A DNA stretch of 64,000 nucleotides from Gimesia benthica (GCF_009720525.1 NZ_CP043930.1:2019501-2083500), one strand, 5' to 3'; shown: positions 29,889 to 39,258, numbered from the stretch's first letter. Notes: generated by a model from the letters alone, not told the origin. Numbers and translations: made by a program.

Positions 29889-29917
29889 CGCAGGGCTGTC
29901 TTCAGCCCTGCGTTTTT
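29889..29917 (+). terminator. Rho-independent terminator after the LRR gene
   Basis: CGCAGGGCTG and CAGCCCTGCG form a perfect ten-base-pair stem with a four-base loop, followed by five Ts. It lies 28 bases past the LRR stop and directly upstream of the SRPBCC gene's ribosome-binding site. Confidence 0.9.
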
Positions 29918-29932
29918 AAGGAGTGAGTTTCA

Positions 29933-30403
29933 TTGGAGATCACCTACCATGAGGAAATCCTCGCTCCCATCGAAATCGTCTTCGACTTTCTGAATGACGA
30001 TGAGAAGATGAAACTCTGGATGGAAGGGCTCGAGTCGACCGAGTATCCCGAAGGCAAAAACGATGACGATCCCGTGGGCACGATCTTTGTGCAGACCATC
30101 CGGGAAGGCGGGCACTCACAGCAGTATGCGGGCATCGTCACCGAATACGATCCTCCCACACTGATCGGCGTGCAGCTGCAGAGCAATGCCTTTCGCGTCG
30201 ACGTCACCTATGAGCTGACTGACCGGGGACGCAAAACCGATCTGGATTACACCTGCGAGCTGGTCTTCGCTTCGCTGTTCTATCGCATCATCGGTGTACT
30301 CTTCAAAGGCCTGACAAATCGGATCCTGAAAAACCAGATGAAATTACTGAAACAGCTGTCAGAACAGGCTGCCGTCCGCCGCTCTCCCCCACCGGAAGCG
30401 TAG
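29933..30403 (+). CDS. SRPBCC/START-like ligand-binding protein (TTG start)
   Basis: This 156-residue protein has the helix-grip fold of SRPBCC proteins: YHEEILAPIEIVFDFLNDDEKMKLWMEGLES at the start, a middle beta-sheet, and a long C-terminal helix (LFKGLTNRILKNQMKLLKQLSEQ). These proteins bind hydrophobic ligands; the ligand is unknown. The start must be TTG at 29933, nine bases after a strong AAGGAG. The nearest ATG is out of frame. The preceding terminator hairpin ends 15 bases before the TTG, so any transcript must either read through or begin very close to the gene. Confidence 0.85.
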   Translation: MEITYHEEILAPIEIVFDFLNDDEKMKLWMEGLESTEYPEGKNDDDPVGTIFVQTIREGGHSQQYAGIVTEYDPPTLIGVQLQSNAFRVDVTYELTDRGRKTDLDYTCELVFASLFYRIIGVLFKGLTNRILKNQMKLLKQLSEQAAVRRSPPPEA

Positions 30404-30405
30404 GG

Positions 30406-32058
30406 CTACTTCTTCTTTTTCTTCTGCTCGCTGGCCAGTTCCTCGGGGGTTTTCGGCCCCAGGTTATACAGCCGTGCCGTCTTGTCGTAACAGGCCACGC
30501 ACATCCGCAGACCATCCGGATGAAAGTCCAGATCGTAAGGCACACTCTTGACCTTCTGCGAAACGAACGGCTTCTCTTCTCCCAGTTTCCAGAACCAGAT
30601 CATCCCGGAAGAATTCCCCCCGGCCGCTGCGATGAAATCGTTCTCCGGATGAAACCGCACGCCCCAGCAGGTTCCTTTGAAGTTATCACTGGGAGTCATC
30701 ACCGCTAACCGCTTGCCGGTCTCCCAGTCAAACAGAATCACGGTGGGCACACCGATGCCTGCGAACGCATTGGAAACCTCGCCGATCCCGCTGATGGCGA
30801 AATACTTTCCATCGTGGCTGATATCCATCCCACGTACGCCGCCGATATGACCATGAAAAGTCGTGTCGTATTTGTAGATCGCACTTCCGTCGAAGTCCCG
30901 GACCAACTTGCCACTTACCACATCCCACTGTTTCACATTCCCGCGCAGGTCTCCCGAAATCAGGTAGCGACCACCAGGATGAAATTTGACGTTGTAGACC
31001 TGGTGTTCGTGGCCTTCCAGCGTGCGGATCAGCTTCGCTGTGTCGACCGACCAGATCTTCACCAGACGATCATTGCCCGCGGTCGCCACCAGCTTTCCGT
31101 CCGGACTGACGGAAACGCCCCGGACAAATCCCTTGTGAGCATCCACCAGGTGCTGAGGCTTGGGTGACTTGGATTCCAGGTTCCACCAGGCGACTTTGCC
31201 TTCGTAGGCGCCCGTGATTAACAGGGGACTGGAACGATCCACGTCAAACCGCCTCACCCAGCTGTTATGACCGAGCAGCTCTGTATTTTCTGCACTAACC
31301 AGATCCCAGCGATGAAAAGCCGATCCCTGTGCCCCCGCCAAAATGTAGTTTCCACTCGCATCAATCTTGCACGAGTAAAGGGGGCGTGAATTCTGGTAAG
31401 CAGCCATCTCGCGAAACAGACTCGGATCAGCAGCCGGCTGCTTGCCTGTATACAGTTTCACGATCTCCTGGAATTCTTTTTCTTTCGCCTGGAGAAGACT
31501 GTGCTGCTTCTTGGCTTCTGCAACTTCTTTCTTAAGCTCCCCCAGTTGCTTCTGTTTTTCTTTCACAGACGCATCCCAGGTTTTGATCTGCGCTTCCCGG
31601 GCTGCTATCTGGCGGGCCAGCGCTGCACTGTCGGGCAGTGGCTTGGGAGCGACGAGGGGATCAGCACTTCTCAGCTGTTGCTGCTTTGCTTCCACCTGTT
31701 TCACCTGCGTCAAAGCGGCCTGCTCCACCTTGATCTGGGCTGCCGTTGTTTTGATCTGCTCCTGCAGTTGCTTTATCTCTCGATCAACGACCCCATATTT
31801 ATCTGAGACCGCTTTGACCACCTGAAACTGCTCTGCGGTCTGCGCCGCGGACTTACGGGCATCGAGTCTGGCGAATTTCAGCGCTTCAGGTAATGGGGTC
31901 GGTCCCTGCTCTGGAATCGGTTTGACAGCCATGATTGGCGCTGTGTCTGCTGCGGGTTTTTCCGGCTGCTTGTCGGCGGCATCCACCGTCAGCGGCGCTG
32001 AGGTCATCGCCAGCAGCAGGCAACTGTTCCAGATTCGTTTCGCGTTGCGGGCACTCAC
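30406..32058 (-). CDS. Secreted WD40-repeat protein with coiled-coil N-terminus
   Basis: The 550-residue protein has a signal peptide (MSARNAKRIWNSCLLLAMTSAPLTVDA), a proline-rich linker, and a helical coiled-coil at about 75-200 (REIKQLQEQIKTTAAQIKVEQAALTQVKQVEAKQQ). A WD40 propeller spans about 215-540 with repeats such as HKGFVRGVSVSPDGKLVATAGNDRLVKIWSV and HEHQVYNVKFHPGGRYLISGD. The GTG start overlaps the TGA of the DUF1501 gene (GTGA), which implies translational coupling. It is the last gene of the DUF1549/1553-DUF1501-WD40 operon found widely in planctomycetes. Function unknown. Confidence 0.88.
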   Translation of the reverse strand: MSARNAKRIWNSCLLLAMTSAPLTVDAADKQPEKPAADTAPIMAVKPIPEQGPTPLPEALKFARLDARKSAAQTAEQFQVVKAVSDKYGVVDREIKQLQEQIKTTAAQIKVEQAALTQVKQVEAKQQQLRSADPLVAPKPLPDSAALARQIAAREAQIKTWDASVKEKQKQLGELKKEVAEAKKQHSLLQAKEKEFQEIVKLYTGKQPAADPSLFREMAAYQNSRPLYSCKIDASGNYILAGAQGSAFHRWDLVSAENTELLGHNSWVRRFDVDRSSPLLITGAYEGKVAWWNLESKSPKPQHLVDAHKGFVRGVSVSPDGKLVATAGNDRLVKIWSVDTAKLIRTLEGHEHQVYNVKFHPGGRYLISGDLRGNVKQWDVVSGKLVRDFDGSAIYKYDTTFHGHIGGVRGMDISHDGKYFAISGIGEVSNAFAGIGVPTVILFDWETGKRLAVMTPSDNFKGTCWGVRFHPENDFIAAAGGNSSGMIWFWKLGEEKPFVSQKVKSVPYDLDFHPDGLRMCVACYDKTARLYNLGPKTPEELASEQKKKKK

Positions 32059-33329
32059 GCCAGAATCTCCTTGATCGGTTCTGTTTTAGGATCCGCCTTG
32101 GCAATCGGTTGACCGTTGGGGTAGAACTCTTCCGTCGAATCCAGTCCGACAGCCTGATAATACGTATGGAACAGGTGACCGCCGTTGACTTCGCGGTCGA
32201 TGACTTTAGTTCCCGTTTCGTTCGTCTTACCGGAAACCGCGCCCCCTTTAATGCCTGTACCGCCCAGGGCAATCGACCAGGCCGATCCCCAGTGGTCTCG
32301 GCCAATCCGTGAGTTGATTCGCGGTGTTCTGCCGAACTCGCACATGCAGATAATCAGCGTGTGCTCCAGCAGGCCCCTGTCATACAGGTCTGAAATAAAT
32401 GTGGCAAAAGGTCGATCGAATTCGCCCAGCTGCTCAATATGGAAATTGAAGTTTTCCGAATGCGTGTCGTAATTGGTATGCCCGACTTTAACAAACGTCA
32501 CACCTTTTTCGACCAACTGGCGTGCCATCAGGCAGTGACGACCAAAATCATGCTTACCGTAACGCTCCAGGTCTTTGTCAGAGAACTTGCTGAAATCAAA
32601 AATATCACTGCGTGACATCAGCGCTGCCGCCTGATCGAACGACTCGTTATAGACTTCCGTGTGTGCGGTCTTGCGCTTCTGTTCAAAACGCTGACTGACC
32701 TGACTCCGCAGTTTGCGACGCAGCAGGTCTCGCTCTTCACTCAATGCATCATGACGTCCCAGGTTATTGGGAGCCCGTCCGCCGGAAAGCACCAGGGGCG
32801 CATGTCGTGGCCCCAGGAAGGTCGACTCAGCCGATGAGCCTCCCGCTCCTACCGAGATGTAGCCCGGCAGTGGACTGTTCGGCGGTGCCAGGTGATGCGA
32901 GAAGGTCGATCCCAGATAGGGGAACGCGAAGCCGGGCTGTTCCTTCCGCCCGGTCTGCATAATATAGGCCCCTTTAGCGTGGTTGTTCTCTTTCGTATTG
33001 ATCCCCCGCACCAGGGCCAGATGATGCATCTGTTGCGCCGTGTAAGGCAGCAACTCACTGATATGCACGCCCGGTGCCGATGTCGGAATTGACAGGAATG
33101 GACCGCCGGTCTCGGTTCCCGGTTTGGGATCCCAGGTCTCCAGCTGACTCACGCCTCCGGAGAGCCAGAACACGACAACCTGCTTCTGTTGCGCTGCCAG
33201 TTGTTTGGCTGCAGTTGCCTGGGTCATTCCCTGAAAACCCAGCATGCTCAAAGCACCGGCGGCCGTGCCTCCTAAAAAGGATCGCCGGCTGAGCGAATCG
33301 TGAGATCCACAGGCATAATTACATCGCAT
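32055..33329 (-). CDS. DUF1501 protein (Tat-exported, sulfatase-like fold)
   Basis: The 424-residue protein begins with a Tat signal (DSLSRRSFLGGTAAGALSMLGF). The body carries the DUF1501 landmarks VVVFWLSGGVSQLETWDPKPG, LVRGINTKENNHAKGAYIMQTGR, GRHCLMARQLVEKGVTFVKVG and LIICMCEFGRTPRIN...GRDHWGSAWS. DUF1501 belongs to the alkaline-phosphatase-like superfamily and is nearly always paired with DUF1549/1553 genes in planctomycetes. Biochemical activity is not established. It lies 50 bases behind the DUF1549/1553 gene and overlaps the WD40 gene by four bases. Confidence 0.92.
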   Translation of the reverse strand: MRCNYACGSHDSLSRRSFLGGTAAGALSMLGFQGMTQATAAKQLAAQQKQVVVFWLSGGVSQLETWDPKPGTETGGPFLSIPTSAPGVHISELLPYTAQQMHHLALVRGINTKENNHAKGAYIMQTGRKEQPGFAFPYLGSTFSHHLAPPNSPLPGYISVGAGGSSAESTFLGPRHAPLVLSGGRAPNNLGRHDALSEERDLLRRKLRSQVSQRFEQKRKTAHTEVYNESFDQAAALMSRSDIFDFSKFSDKDLERYGKHDFGRHCLMARQLVEKGVTFVKVGHTNYDTHSENFNFHIEQLGEFDRPFATFISDLYDRGLLEHTLIICMCEFGRTPRINSRIGRDHWGSAWSIALGGTGIKGGAVSGKTNETGTKVIDREVNGGHLFHTYYQAVGLDSTEEFYPNGQPIAKADPKTEPIKEILA

Positions 33330-33379
33330 GGTCTCTCCTCCCCTGCTTTTGATGTTCTTGTTCGAACGTTGTTTCTTTG

Positions 33380-35116
33380 TTAGTGATTGAACCGGAATTC
33401 TGAAGACATCATCAATGCCCAGACCAGGTCGCTCACCATGTTATTCCGCGTCGCGCCGGTTTTCCCTGCCAGCAGTTCGGCGACTTCCTGAGTCTCAGTC
33501 GCATCGGGACGACGACTTAAGACACTCAAATACAGTTCCTCAGCAATCTGTTCCGGCTGATCCGCGGGGATCTTCAGAACTCGATCTGCGGTATTTCCAC
33601 TTCGCGGCGAGAGGATTCCCTGAATCGATCCGTTGTTGGACAGATACAGGCTCTGATCGGCCGTCGTTTCAAAACCTTCTACCGGTTCACCAGGTAGTCC
33701 GCCAAATAACGACACAAACTGGCGTTCGTAACCGACCAGGTTCTTCCGCAAGGCTGCTTCCGAAAGTTTATCCTTCAGGCTCTGCCGATACACTTCGGCC
33801 TGCCCTGTCGCTTCCAGTACGGATCGCGAAAACTGTTCCGGAGTCAGCGGCTTCAAAATCGCATGGGCAAACTGCGCGTCAGACAGTTCCTGATCGGACT
33901 TACTCGCAAACAGCTCATTGCTACTTGAACGCTGATAGGTTTTGCTCAGCACCAGTTCCCGCAAATACCACTTCAGATCATATCCGCTGGCAGTGAACTC
34001 ATCCGTCAACAGTTCCAGCAGTTCCGGATGCGAAGGCGGATTATCGGAATGGTCGGCATCTAGCGGATGGACGATCCCCCGCCCCATCACCATTGCCCAC
34101 AGACGATTGGCCATCGTCCGGGCGAAGCGTCGATTCTGTGATGAGGTCAACGCATGCCCCAACTGAGCCCGTCGGCTGTACTTGGGAACCGGCCGTACAT
34201 CTTTGGCCGGTTTGACATTATACTCTTCCCCTTTTTTGAAAGCGGGCTCGGCAACTTTAGGACCATTAAACACAACTGGTAACGTCGTCTCAGGACCTTT
34301 GGAGGTTTTGTCTCGGACTTCGAAGACCGACTCATATTTGACTTCACCTTCTGCCTTCTCGGCAAACACAGTCTGTTTCTTCTTTTTATCAGTGAAGACA
34401 AAACTGCGGACCAGGAAGGCTGAGATGCCGTAATAATGATCCTGTTTCCAGTCGGCGACTTCCGGGTGGTCGTGGCACTGGGCACACGTCAGGTCGGCTC
34501 CCAGAAAAATGCGGCTGATATCGCGAGTGAGTTCATTCACATCGCCATCACGGGCCAGGTAAAACCGGGCCTCCGCCTGTTGTCCCTTGCCGGAACCATC
34601 GGCGGCCAGAATTTCCCGCACCAGTTGATCCAGGGGTTTATTCTCCGCGACCGCATCCCGCAGGTACTCCTCCCACAAGGTCACGTTGATGTACTTCTTC
34701 CGCAGTCGCTCCATCAGCATCACATCCAGTCGCTGCGAAATGTGCCGCGCGTACTCGGGAGTTTCCAGCAGTTGATCTACCAGAGCAGCCCGCTTGTCCG
34801 GATGGTTGTCGTCCAGAAACGCACGCGTCTGTGTAACCGTGGGAATCCGTCCTGTCAGATCGAGATAGACCCGGCGCACAAATTCCGCATCACTGCAAAC
34901 GGGGGAAGCGAGCTTCGCATAATCTTTGGTGCCACTCTGAATCTGTTCATCAATCAGAGACGAGATTCGGCGGGCAACAGGTAAAGTCGGTTTGCTGGCG
35001 ACAAGCGGCTCATCAGCTTTGGTCGTAGAATTGGCACATACCAGGTGTGGAGCCAGGGTCGGGCATGAGAAAACGATCAGAAGCGAAACGTAAACGCGCA
35101 TGTTTGGTCGAAACAT
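33380..35116 (-). CDS. DUF1549 + DUF1553 protein (PSCyt2/PSD1)
   Basis: The protein has 578 residues from the ATG at 35116 (MFRPNMRVYVSLLIVFSC, signal peptide); an ATG at 35143 adds a charged leader and is less likely. PSCyt2 (DUF1549) spans about 45-260 (FVRRVYLDLTGRIPTVTQTRAFL) and contains a heme-c-type motif CAQCH at about 211-215. PSD1 (DUF1553) spans about 310-560 (RRAQLGHALTSSQNRRFARTMANRLWAMVMGRGIVHPLDADH...LVLSKTYQRSS). It is exported. One covalent heme is inferred from CxxCH. It is the first gene of the three-gene operon. The role of this planctomycete-typical protein is unproven. Confidence 0.92.
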   Translation of the reverse strand: MFRPNMRVYVSLLIVFSCPTLAPHLVCANSTTKADEPLVASKPTLPVARRISSLIDEQIQSGTKDYAKLASPVCSDAEFVRRVYLDLTGRIPTVTQTRAFLDDNHPDKRAALVDQLLETPEYARHISQRLDVMLMERLRKKYINVTLWEEYLRDAVAENKPLDQLVREILAADGSGKGQQAEARFYLARDGDVNELTRDISRIFLGADLTCAQCHDHPEVADWKQDHYYGISAFLVRSFVFTDKKKKQTVFAEKAEGEVKYESVFEVRDKTSKGPETTLPVVFNGPKVAEPAFKKGEEYNVKPAKDVRPVPKYSRRAQLGHALTSSQNRRFARTMANRLWAMVMGRGIVHPLDADHSDNPPSHPELLELLTDEFTASGYDLKWYLRELVLSKTYQRSSSNELFASKSDQELSDAQFAHAILKPLTPEQFSRSVLEATGQAEVYRQSLKDKLSEAALRKNLVGYERQFVSLFGGLPGEPVEGFETTADQSLYLSNNGSIQGILSPRSGNTADRVLKIPADQPEQIAEELYLSVLSRRPDATETQEVAELLAGKTGATRNNMVSDLVWALMMSSEFRFNH

Positions 35117-35348
35117 GGGTCTCCTTTCTTCCGTCCTCTTCAAATTGTTTCAGACAGGGTCTCTGCCTGAGGCGGGACGCACGGAACTTCAGAACCGCAC
35201 GTTGTAAGGAAGCTTAAACACATAGGTGGGTGTTTATTTATCGTCTATTGTGCAGGCAGGGCTCCAGTCCGTCAAGTACAAACCGCACATCTTACCGCTG
35301 TCCGGGTAAGAGAGAGAATGGACTCTCAAGCTCAGGATTTTACGCATT

Positions 35349-37082
35349 TTAACGATTAGAGGCCTCAGCAGTGACTGCTGCCCCCTGCTGTGTCAGTGGT
35401 GAAAGATCATAACATGCCGCCTCTTCACTGTTTCGAACAAACAGGCGTCCCCGCGCCAGTGCCGGATTGTTCCAGGTCTGTCCTTCAATCGCCTGGAATT
35501 TTCCCCGCTGGACATACTTCTCCGGATTGGCCTCCACCAGTTCGACACGTCCATCTTCACCCAGAATGATCAGGTAACCATCAACGAGCAACAACTGCCC
35601 GTAACCATAACGTCCCCGCTTCCACTGACGCTTCCCTGTTTCCAGATCCAGACAGGTTAATACACCTTCATCCAGACCGTAGACATAGCCCTCCTGATTC
35701 ACCGCGGAATTGAACTTGAGCTTCAGGCTGAGGCTCTTCCATTCTTCTTTGACCTGCGCGGTCTTCTCACTGGACTTGCGGGGAGCGATTTTAATCCGTG
35801 CCGAACCCTGTCCGTAGCCGGCTCCCAGGAATACCGAATCATCGTCGAGTGGAATCGGCTGGGCCGCATTGCAGCCCGCCTGATTGGTCCATTCAAAGAA
35901 CCAGAGCGATTGACCATCTTCGAGTGCGAAGCCTTCCAGCCCTTTGGCATTGAAGATCAAAACCTGGGGCGTCCCGTTCAATACGGCATACTGAGGAGAA
36001 CTGTAACTCGGCTTGTGAGTTCCGCTCCACCAGACTTTCTCGCCACTCAATTTATCAAAGGCGATGACAGCCTGATTCTTCTCGACAACGGAGGCAGGAC
36101 TCACCCCCTGGTTCACAATTACTAATTCATCGTGAATCAATGGCGAACCGGCCATCCCCCATGTCAGGTTTTTCAGATCCCCTTCCTTAAGCAGGTCGTG
36201 CGACCAGACAGGCTGGCCTGTCGCTGCATCCAGACAATTCAAGATGCCCGTCCCTCCCATCGTATACAATCGCCCCTCTGCAAATACCGGTGTCGCCCGG
36301 GGTCCGACGCCTCCCAGTGTTTCTGAGAATCGAACCGGTTCACTCTGGGTCCAGATCTGCTTGCCGGTAGTTACGTCATAACAGACGACCAGCTCTTCCT
36401 CGCCGCGCTGCTCCTGTGTGAAAACACGATCCCCGACCACACAAAATGATCCCCAGCCAGCCCCCACCGGATGCTTCCAGAGTAACTTGGGCGGCTCCGA
36501 CTCCCAGTCCGTGCGGATCTGCTGATCGCGGGCAATCCCATCCCGCAAGGCATTCCGGTAACCGGGCCAGTCTGCCTCGAGGGCAACTAATGTTTCAGCA
36601 GACTCTGACTTCTGGTTGGCACTGTTGTCAGCCTGTTCGAAATATTCTACGGCCCGCTGTTCTGCAGTCGGCAGAAACCGGAATTGAAACCGGGGTACCA
36701 TGTCCCCTTCAAAACTTTCCACGCGAACCACGGTAAAAAAGAGCACGAATGCCAGCACCGCGCCGAACAGACCTTTGAAACGCGTCTTCCAGGCAACACC
36801 GGAAACGAACATCCACCAGATCAACAGCCCGACAACCAGATTCCGAATTCCCTCGTAGACCGAGAAGACCTGGTAGGTACGATCCGGAGCCAGGCGAAAC
36901 CACTGGATGACCATCGCAGCAATGCCGATCACCAGAACCGCCAGCCCCCACTTCCAGCGCAAACGACGCGCGGGACGTTCGGTTGTCTCGGCCGGTACCG
37001 CAGTCTCAGTGTCAGCAGGCTTGTTCTCAGCAGAGGCGTTTTCCGGCTCTGCTGATTCCTCATTTTTTGAATAATCCGACAT
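35349..37082 (-). CDS. Membrane-anchored PQQ-like beta-propeller protein
   Basis: The 577-residue protein begins with an acidic cytoplasmic tail, then three hydrophobic segments at about 48-125 (WGLAVLVIGIAAMVIQWF, IRNLVVGLLIWWMFVSGVAW, GLFGAVLAFVLFFTVV). After that comes an extracytoplasmic propeller (about 190-560) with PQQ/BamB-type blades such as CYDVTTGKQIWTQSEP, CLDAATGQPVWSHDL, AFDKLSGEKVWWSG and CLDLETGKRQWKRG. Whether it binds PQQ is unknown; this fold often serves as a scaffold. It overlaps the 3' end of the small membrane protein gene by 23 bases, indicating co-translation. Confidence 0.88.
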   Translation of the reverse strand: MSDYSKNEESAEPENASAENKPADTETAVPAETTERPARRLRWKWGLAVLVIGIAAMVIQWFRLAPDRTYQVFSVYEGIRNLVVGLLIWWMFVSGVAWKTRFKGLFGAVLAFVLFFTVVRVESFEGDMVPRFQFRFLPTAEQRAVEYFEQADNSANQKSESAETLVALEADWPGYRNALRDGIARDQQIRTDWESEPPKLLWKHPVGAGWGSFCVVGDRVFTQEQRGEEELVVCYDVTTGKQIWTQSEPVRFSETLGGVGPRATPVFAEGRLYTMGGTGILNCLDAATGQPVWSHDLLKEGDLKNLTWGMAGSPLIHDELVIVNQGVSPASVVEKNQAVIAFDKLSGEKVWWSGTHKPSYSSPQYAVLNGTPQVLIFNAKGLEGFALEDGQSLWFFEWTNQAGCNAAQPIPLDDDSVFLGAGYGQGSARIKIAPRKSSEKTAQVKEEWKSLSLKLKFNSAVNQEGYVYGLDEGVLTCLDLETGKRQWKRGRYGYGQLLLVDGYLIILGEDGRVELVEANPEKYVQRGKFQAIEGQTWNNPALARGRLFVRNSEEAACYDLSPLTQQGAAVTAEASNR

Positions 37083-37341
37083 AAGATTTCACCACAGTTG
37101 AAGCAGGCTCCCAGTCTGATTTCACGACCTGGGCCAGCGGTGCGTACAAGATTTTGACAGTGCGCGAGAAGGGGCTGAATTTCATCTTCCCTTCCAGCCA
37201 GACCAGCGGACCGGACGTCAGAAAATAGAGCAGCAGGAGTGCCATCAGGCACATCAGCGCCGCCCCGACCCGCTGACGCAGTGAGGGACGGGACAACTCA
37301 TCCTCAGAGCTGACTGACGAACTGCTGACTGCTGCCTTCAT
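37060..37341 (-). CDS. Small single-span membrane protein upstream of the PQQ-propeller gene
   Basis: This 93-residue protein has one transmembrane helix at about 25-45 (VGAALMCLMALLLLYFLTSGPLVW), a polar Ser-rich N-terminus, and an amphipathic C-terminal half (FSRTVKILYAPLAQVVKSDW). I do not recognise a family, but small proteins ending in a similar YAPL...-like segment are frequent in planctomycetes. Its last 23 bases overlap the start of the PQQ-propeller gene, so the two products may form a complex. Confidence 0.7.
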   Translation of the reverse strand: MKAAVSSSSVSSEDELSRPSLRQRVGAALMCLMALLLLYFLTSGPLVWLEGKMKFSPFSRTVKILYAPLAQVVKSDWEPASTVVKSYVGLFKK

Positions 37342-37435
37342 CGGGTGATTCCAGTATGGGAACAGGGGACTCTGTGAGTGGTATTACCCCTCATCATCGC
37401 ATTCTGTTTCAGAAATATTTGAGATCGAACGCAGT

Positions 37436-38821
37436 TTATTTTTTGCGAAACTCCGGTAGTCGCTCACCGGTTTCCCGGTGAAACTCATCCGGCCGTCGAC
37501 TGCGTGGCAGACGATCGTACGTCGCTTCCTGCCATTGATCGAGCTCGGCCCGCAGTTCCTGCTCCACCTTTTGATACTCCGGCTTTCCGGCCAGGTTCTT
37601 CAGTTCATGCGGGTCCTTCTCCAGGTCGTACAGTTCAACTTCCGGTCGGGGGACCACGAAACAGCTTCGCTGATCTTCAGTCAACTTGTTCTGATCGCGC
37701 AGTTCGCGCATCACCGTGTAGGTCGGACTCCGCACCGCGTCAGCTGGAGGCGTACCAGGAATATCGGGATAGAAGTTCCGAATATACTTATAGCGGCGTG
37801 AGCGGACAGCACGACCGAAATCTTCAAAATCGTGCCAGTTATGTTCGGCAAACACATGTGTGCGGATTGTCGCGTTGGGATTCTCCAGTAATGGTTTGAA
37901 ACTCTTCCCCTGGAATGTTTCACCGACTTCCAGCCCCGCCAGTTCCAACAGTGTCGGAGCCAGATCGACCGAGCTGATCAGTGACTTGCAGACCGTACCC
38001 GCTTTCACCTTTGCCGGCCAGGCAACAATCCAAGGAGTTTTCACTCCGCTGTCATAAACGGTCGTCTTACAGCGTGGAAAAGGTCTTCCGTTGTCACTGA
38101 GAAACACGATCATCGTATTATCGGCGACTCCCTGCTCTTTCAGTTCCTGACGCACTCGACCCATCACGCTATCCAACCGCGTGATTTCATCGTAGTACAA
38201 AGCCAGGTCACTCCGGACTTCAGGTGTGTCAGGCAGATAAGGGGGCACGATCACATCTTCATTCAGATGCGGCCGGGGAATAATGTTGCGTTCATAGGGG
38301 CGATGAGGATCGGTCGTCGCAAACCACATGCAGAACGGTTTGTCTTTAGGGCGCTGCTTAAGTGTGTTGACCCACTGGTTGAGTTTGGTCGTCACGTGAT
38401 CAAACTTGCTTTCGGTCGGCGTGCCCAGATGCCACTTCCCGGCAGCCGCCGTGTAATAGCCGGAGTCTTTCAGTTTTTCCACAAACGTCACCTGGCTGGC
38501 AGGCAGTGGCAGATGCAGTTGATGTGCGCCGGTGCTGTGCGGATAACGCCCGGTGATGATGCTCGAACGGCTGGGGCTGCAGGAACTGCATGTCAGAAAT
38601 GCTTCCGTAAACTTCATACCGTCTGCCGCCAGCTGATCCAGATGAGGCGTCTGGATTTTCTCATGACCGTAGGTACCACAATCGTCCCACGCCATATCAT
38701 CGGCGATGAATACAATGAAGTTTGGCTTACCCGTCGCGGGGGCCTGTGCCTGTGACTCGACGGCACCCGTTCCCAGGATCAACAGAACAACCAACAGCAC
38801 AGCAGACAGCTTGATTCGCAT
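37436..38821 (-). CDS. Sulfatase (formylglycine-dependent)
   Basis: The protein has 461 residues from the ATG at 38821 (MRIKLSAVLLVVLLILGTGAVESQA, signal peptide); a TTG at 38860 overlapping the upstream stop is an alternative. The metal-binding start is FIVFIADDMAWDDCG, and the sulfatase signature CSPSRSSIITG places the cysteine to be converted to formylglycine at about C81. Downstream family motifs include YTAAAGKWHLG, DPHRPYE, TMIVFLSDNG and GVKTPWIVAWPAKV. It is an exported enzyme that removes sulfate esters, most likely from sulfated polysaccharide. Maturation needs a formylglycine-generating enzyme, not present in this window. Confidence 0.93.
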   Translation of the reverse strand: MRIKLSAVLLVVLLILGTGAVESQAQAPATGKPNFIVFIADDMAWDDCGTYGHEKIQTPHLDQLAADGMKFTEAFLTCSSCSPSRSSIITGRYPHSTGAHQLHLPLPASQVTFVEKLKDSGYYTAAAGKWHLGTPTESKFDHVTTKLNQWVNTLKQRPKDKPFCMWFATTDPHRPYERNIIPRPHLNEDVIVPPYLPDTPEVRSDLALYYDEITRLDSVMGRVRQELKEQGVADNTMIVFLSDNGRPFPRCKTTVYDSGVKTPWIVAWPAKVKAGTVCKSLISSVDLAPTLLELAGLEVGETFQGKSFKPLLENPNATIRTHVFAEHNWHDFEDFGRAVRSRRYKYIRNFYPDIPGTPPADAVRSPTYTVMRELRDQNKLTEDQRSCFVVPRPEVELYDLEKDPHELKNLAGKPEYQKVEQELRAELDQWQEATYDRLPRSRRPDEFHRETGERLPEFRKK

Positions 38822-38856
38822 TGCTTTCGTTTCACCAATCTCAGTAATGATTTGTT

Positions 38857-39258
38857 TCAAGGTAAAAATCGATTTCGCTCTTCGGGTGTCGGCATCCGGC
38901 AGGTTTCATGTTTGCCGAAAAAACGATACCGTGCTTTCGCAACCAGTCGATACCCCACGTTTCTTAGTGGCAAAGGGATCAGCCACAACAACCATCCACA
39001 GACATTCCAGGGAAACCCCAGTAACCACAACACACGCACCGCAGCCGCAGATCGTCGATAAACCCGACTGCGGTCAGCCGGGAGAAAAATCACAGTATCT
39101 ATATTTGCCCGATCCTGTTCGCTCAACAGTTCCGTCGCCGTTTCCCCCTGCAGAGGTGAATAGAGCAGCCGCCCTTCCGGATCGCGTGACATTGCAAAAT
39201 CCACGCTCCGGTTACACAGACCGCAGACACCATCAAAAAACAGAACCGGCTTCTCCAT
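38857..39258 (-). CDS. DCC-family thiol-disulfide oxidoreductase-like protein (DUF393)
   Basis: The protein has 133 residues from the ATG at 39258 (MEKPVLFFDGVCGLCNRSVDFAM); the upstream extension to 39312 is poorly supported. The DxxCxxC motif (D9, C12, C15) defines the DCC family. RFSPLQGETA-like and SAAAVRVLWLLGFPW segments, and a C-terminal YRLVAKARYRFFGKHETCRMP, are typical. A thiol redox role is inferred from the motif and remains untested for most members. It is directly upstream of the sulfatase gene on the same strand; the functional link is unclear. Confidence 0.85.
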   Translation of the reverse strand: MEKPVLFFDGVCGLCNRSVDFAMSRDPEGRLLYSPLQGETATELLSEQDRANIDTVIFLPADRSRVYRRSAAAVRVLWLLGFPWNVCGWLLWLIPLPLRNVGYRLVAKARYRFFGKHETCRMPTPEERNRFLP

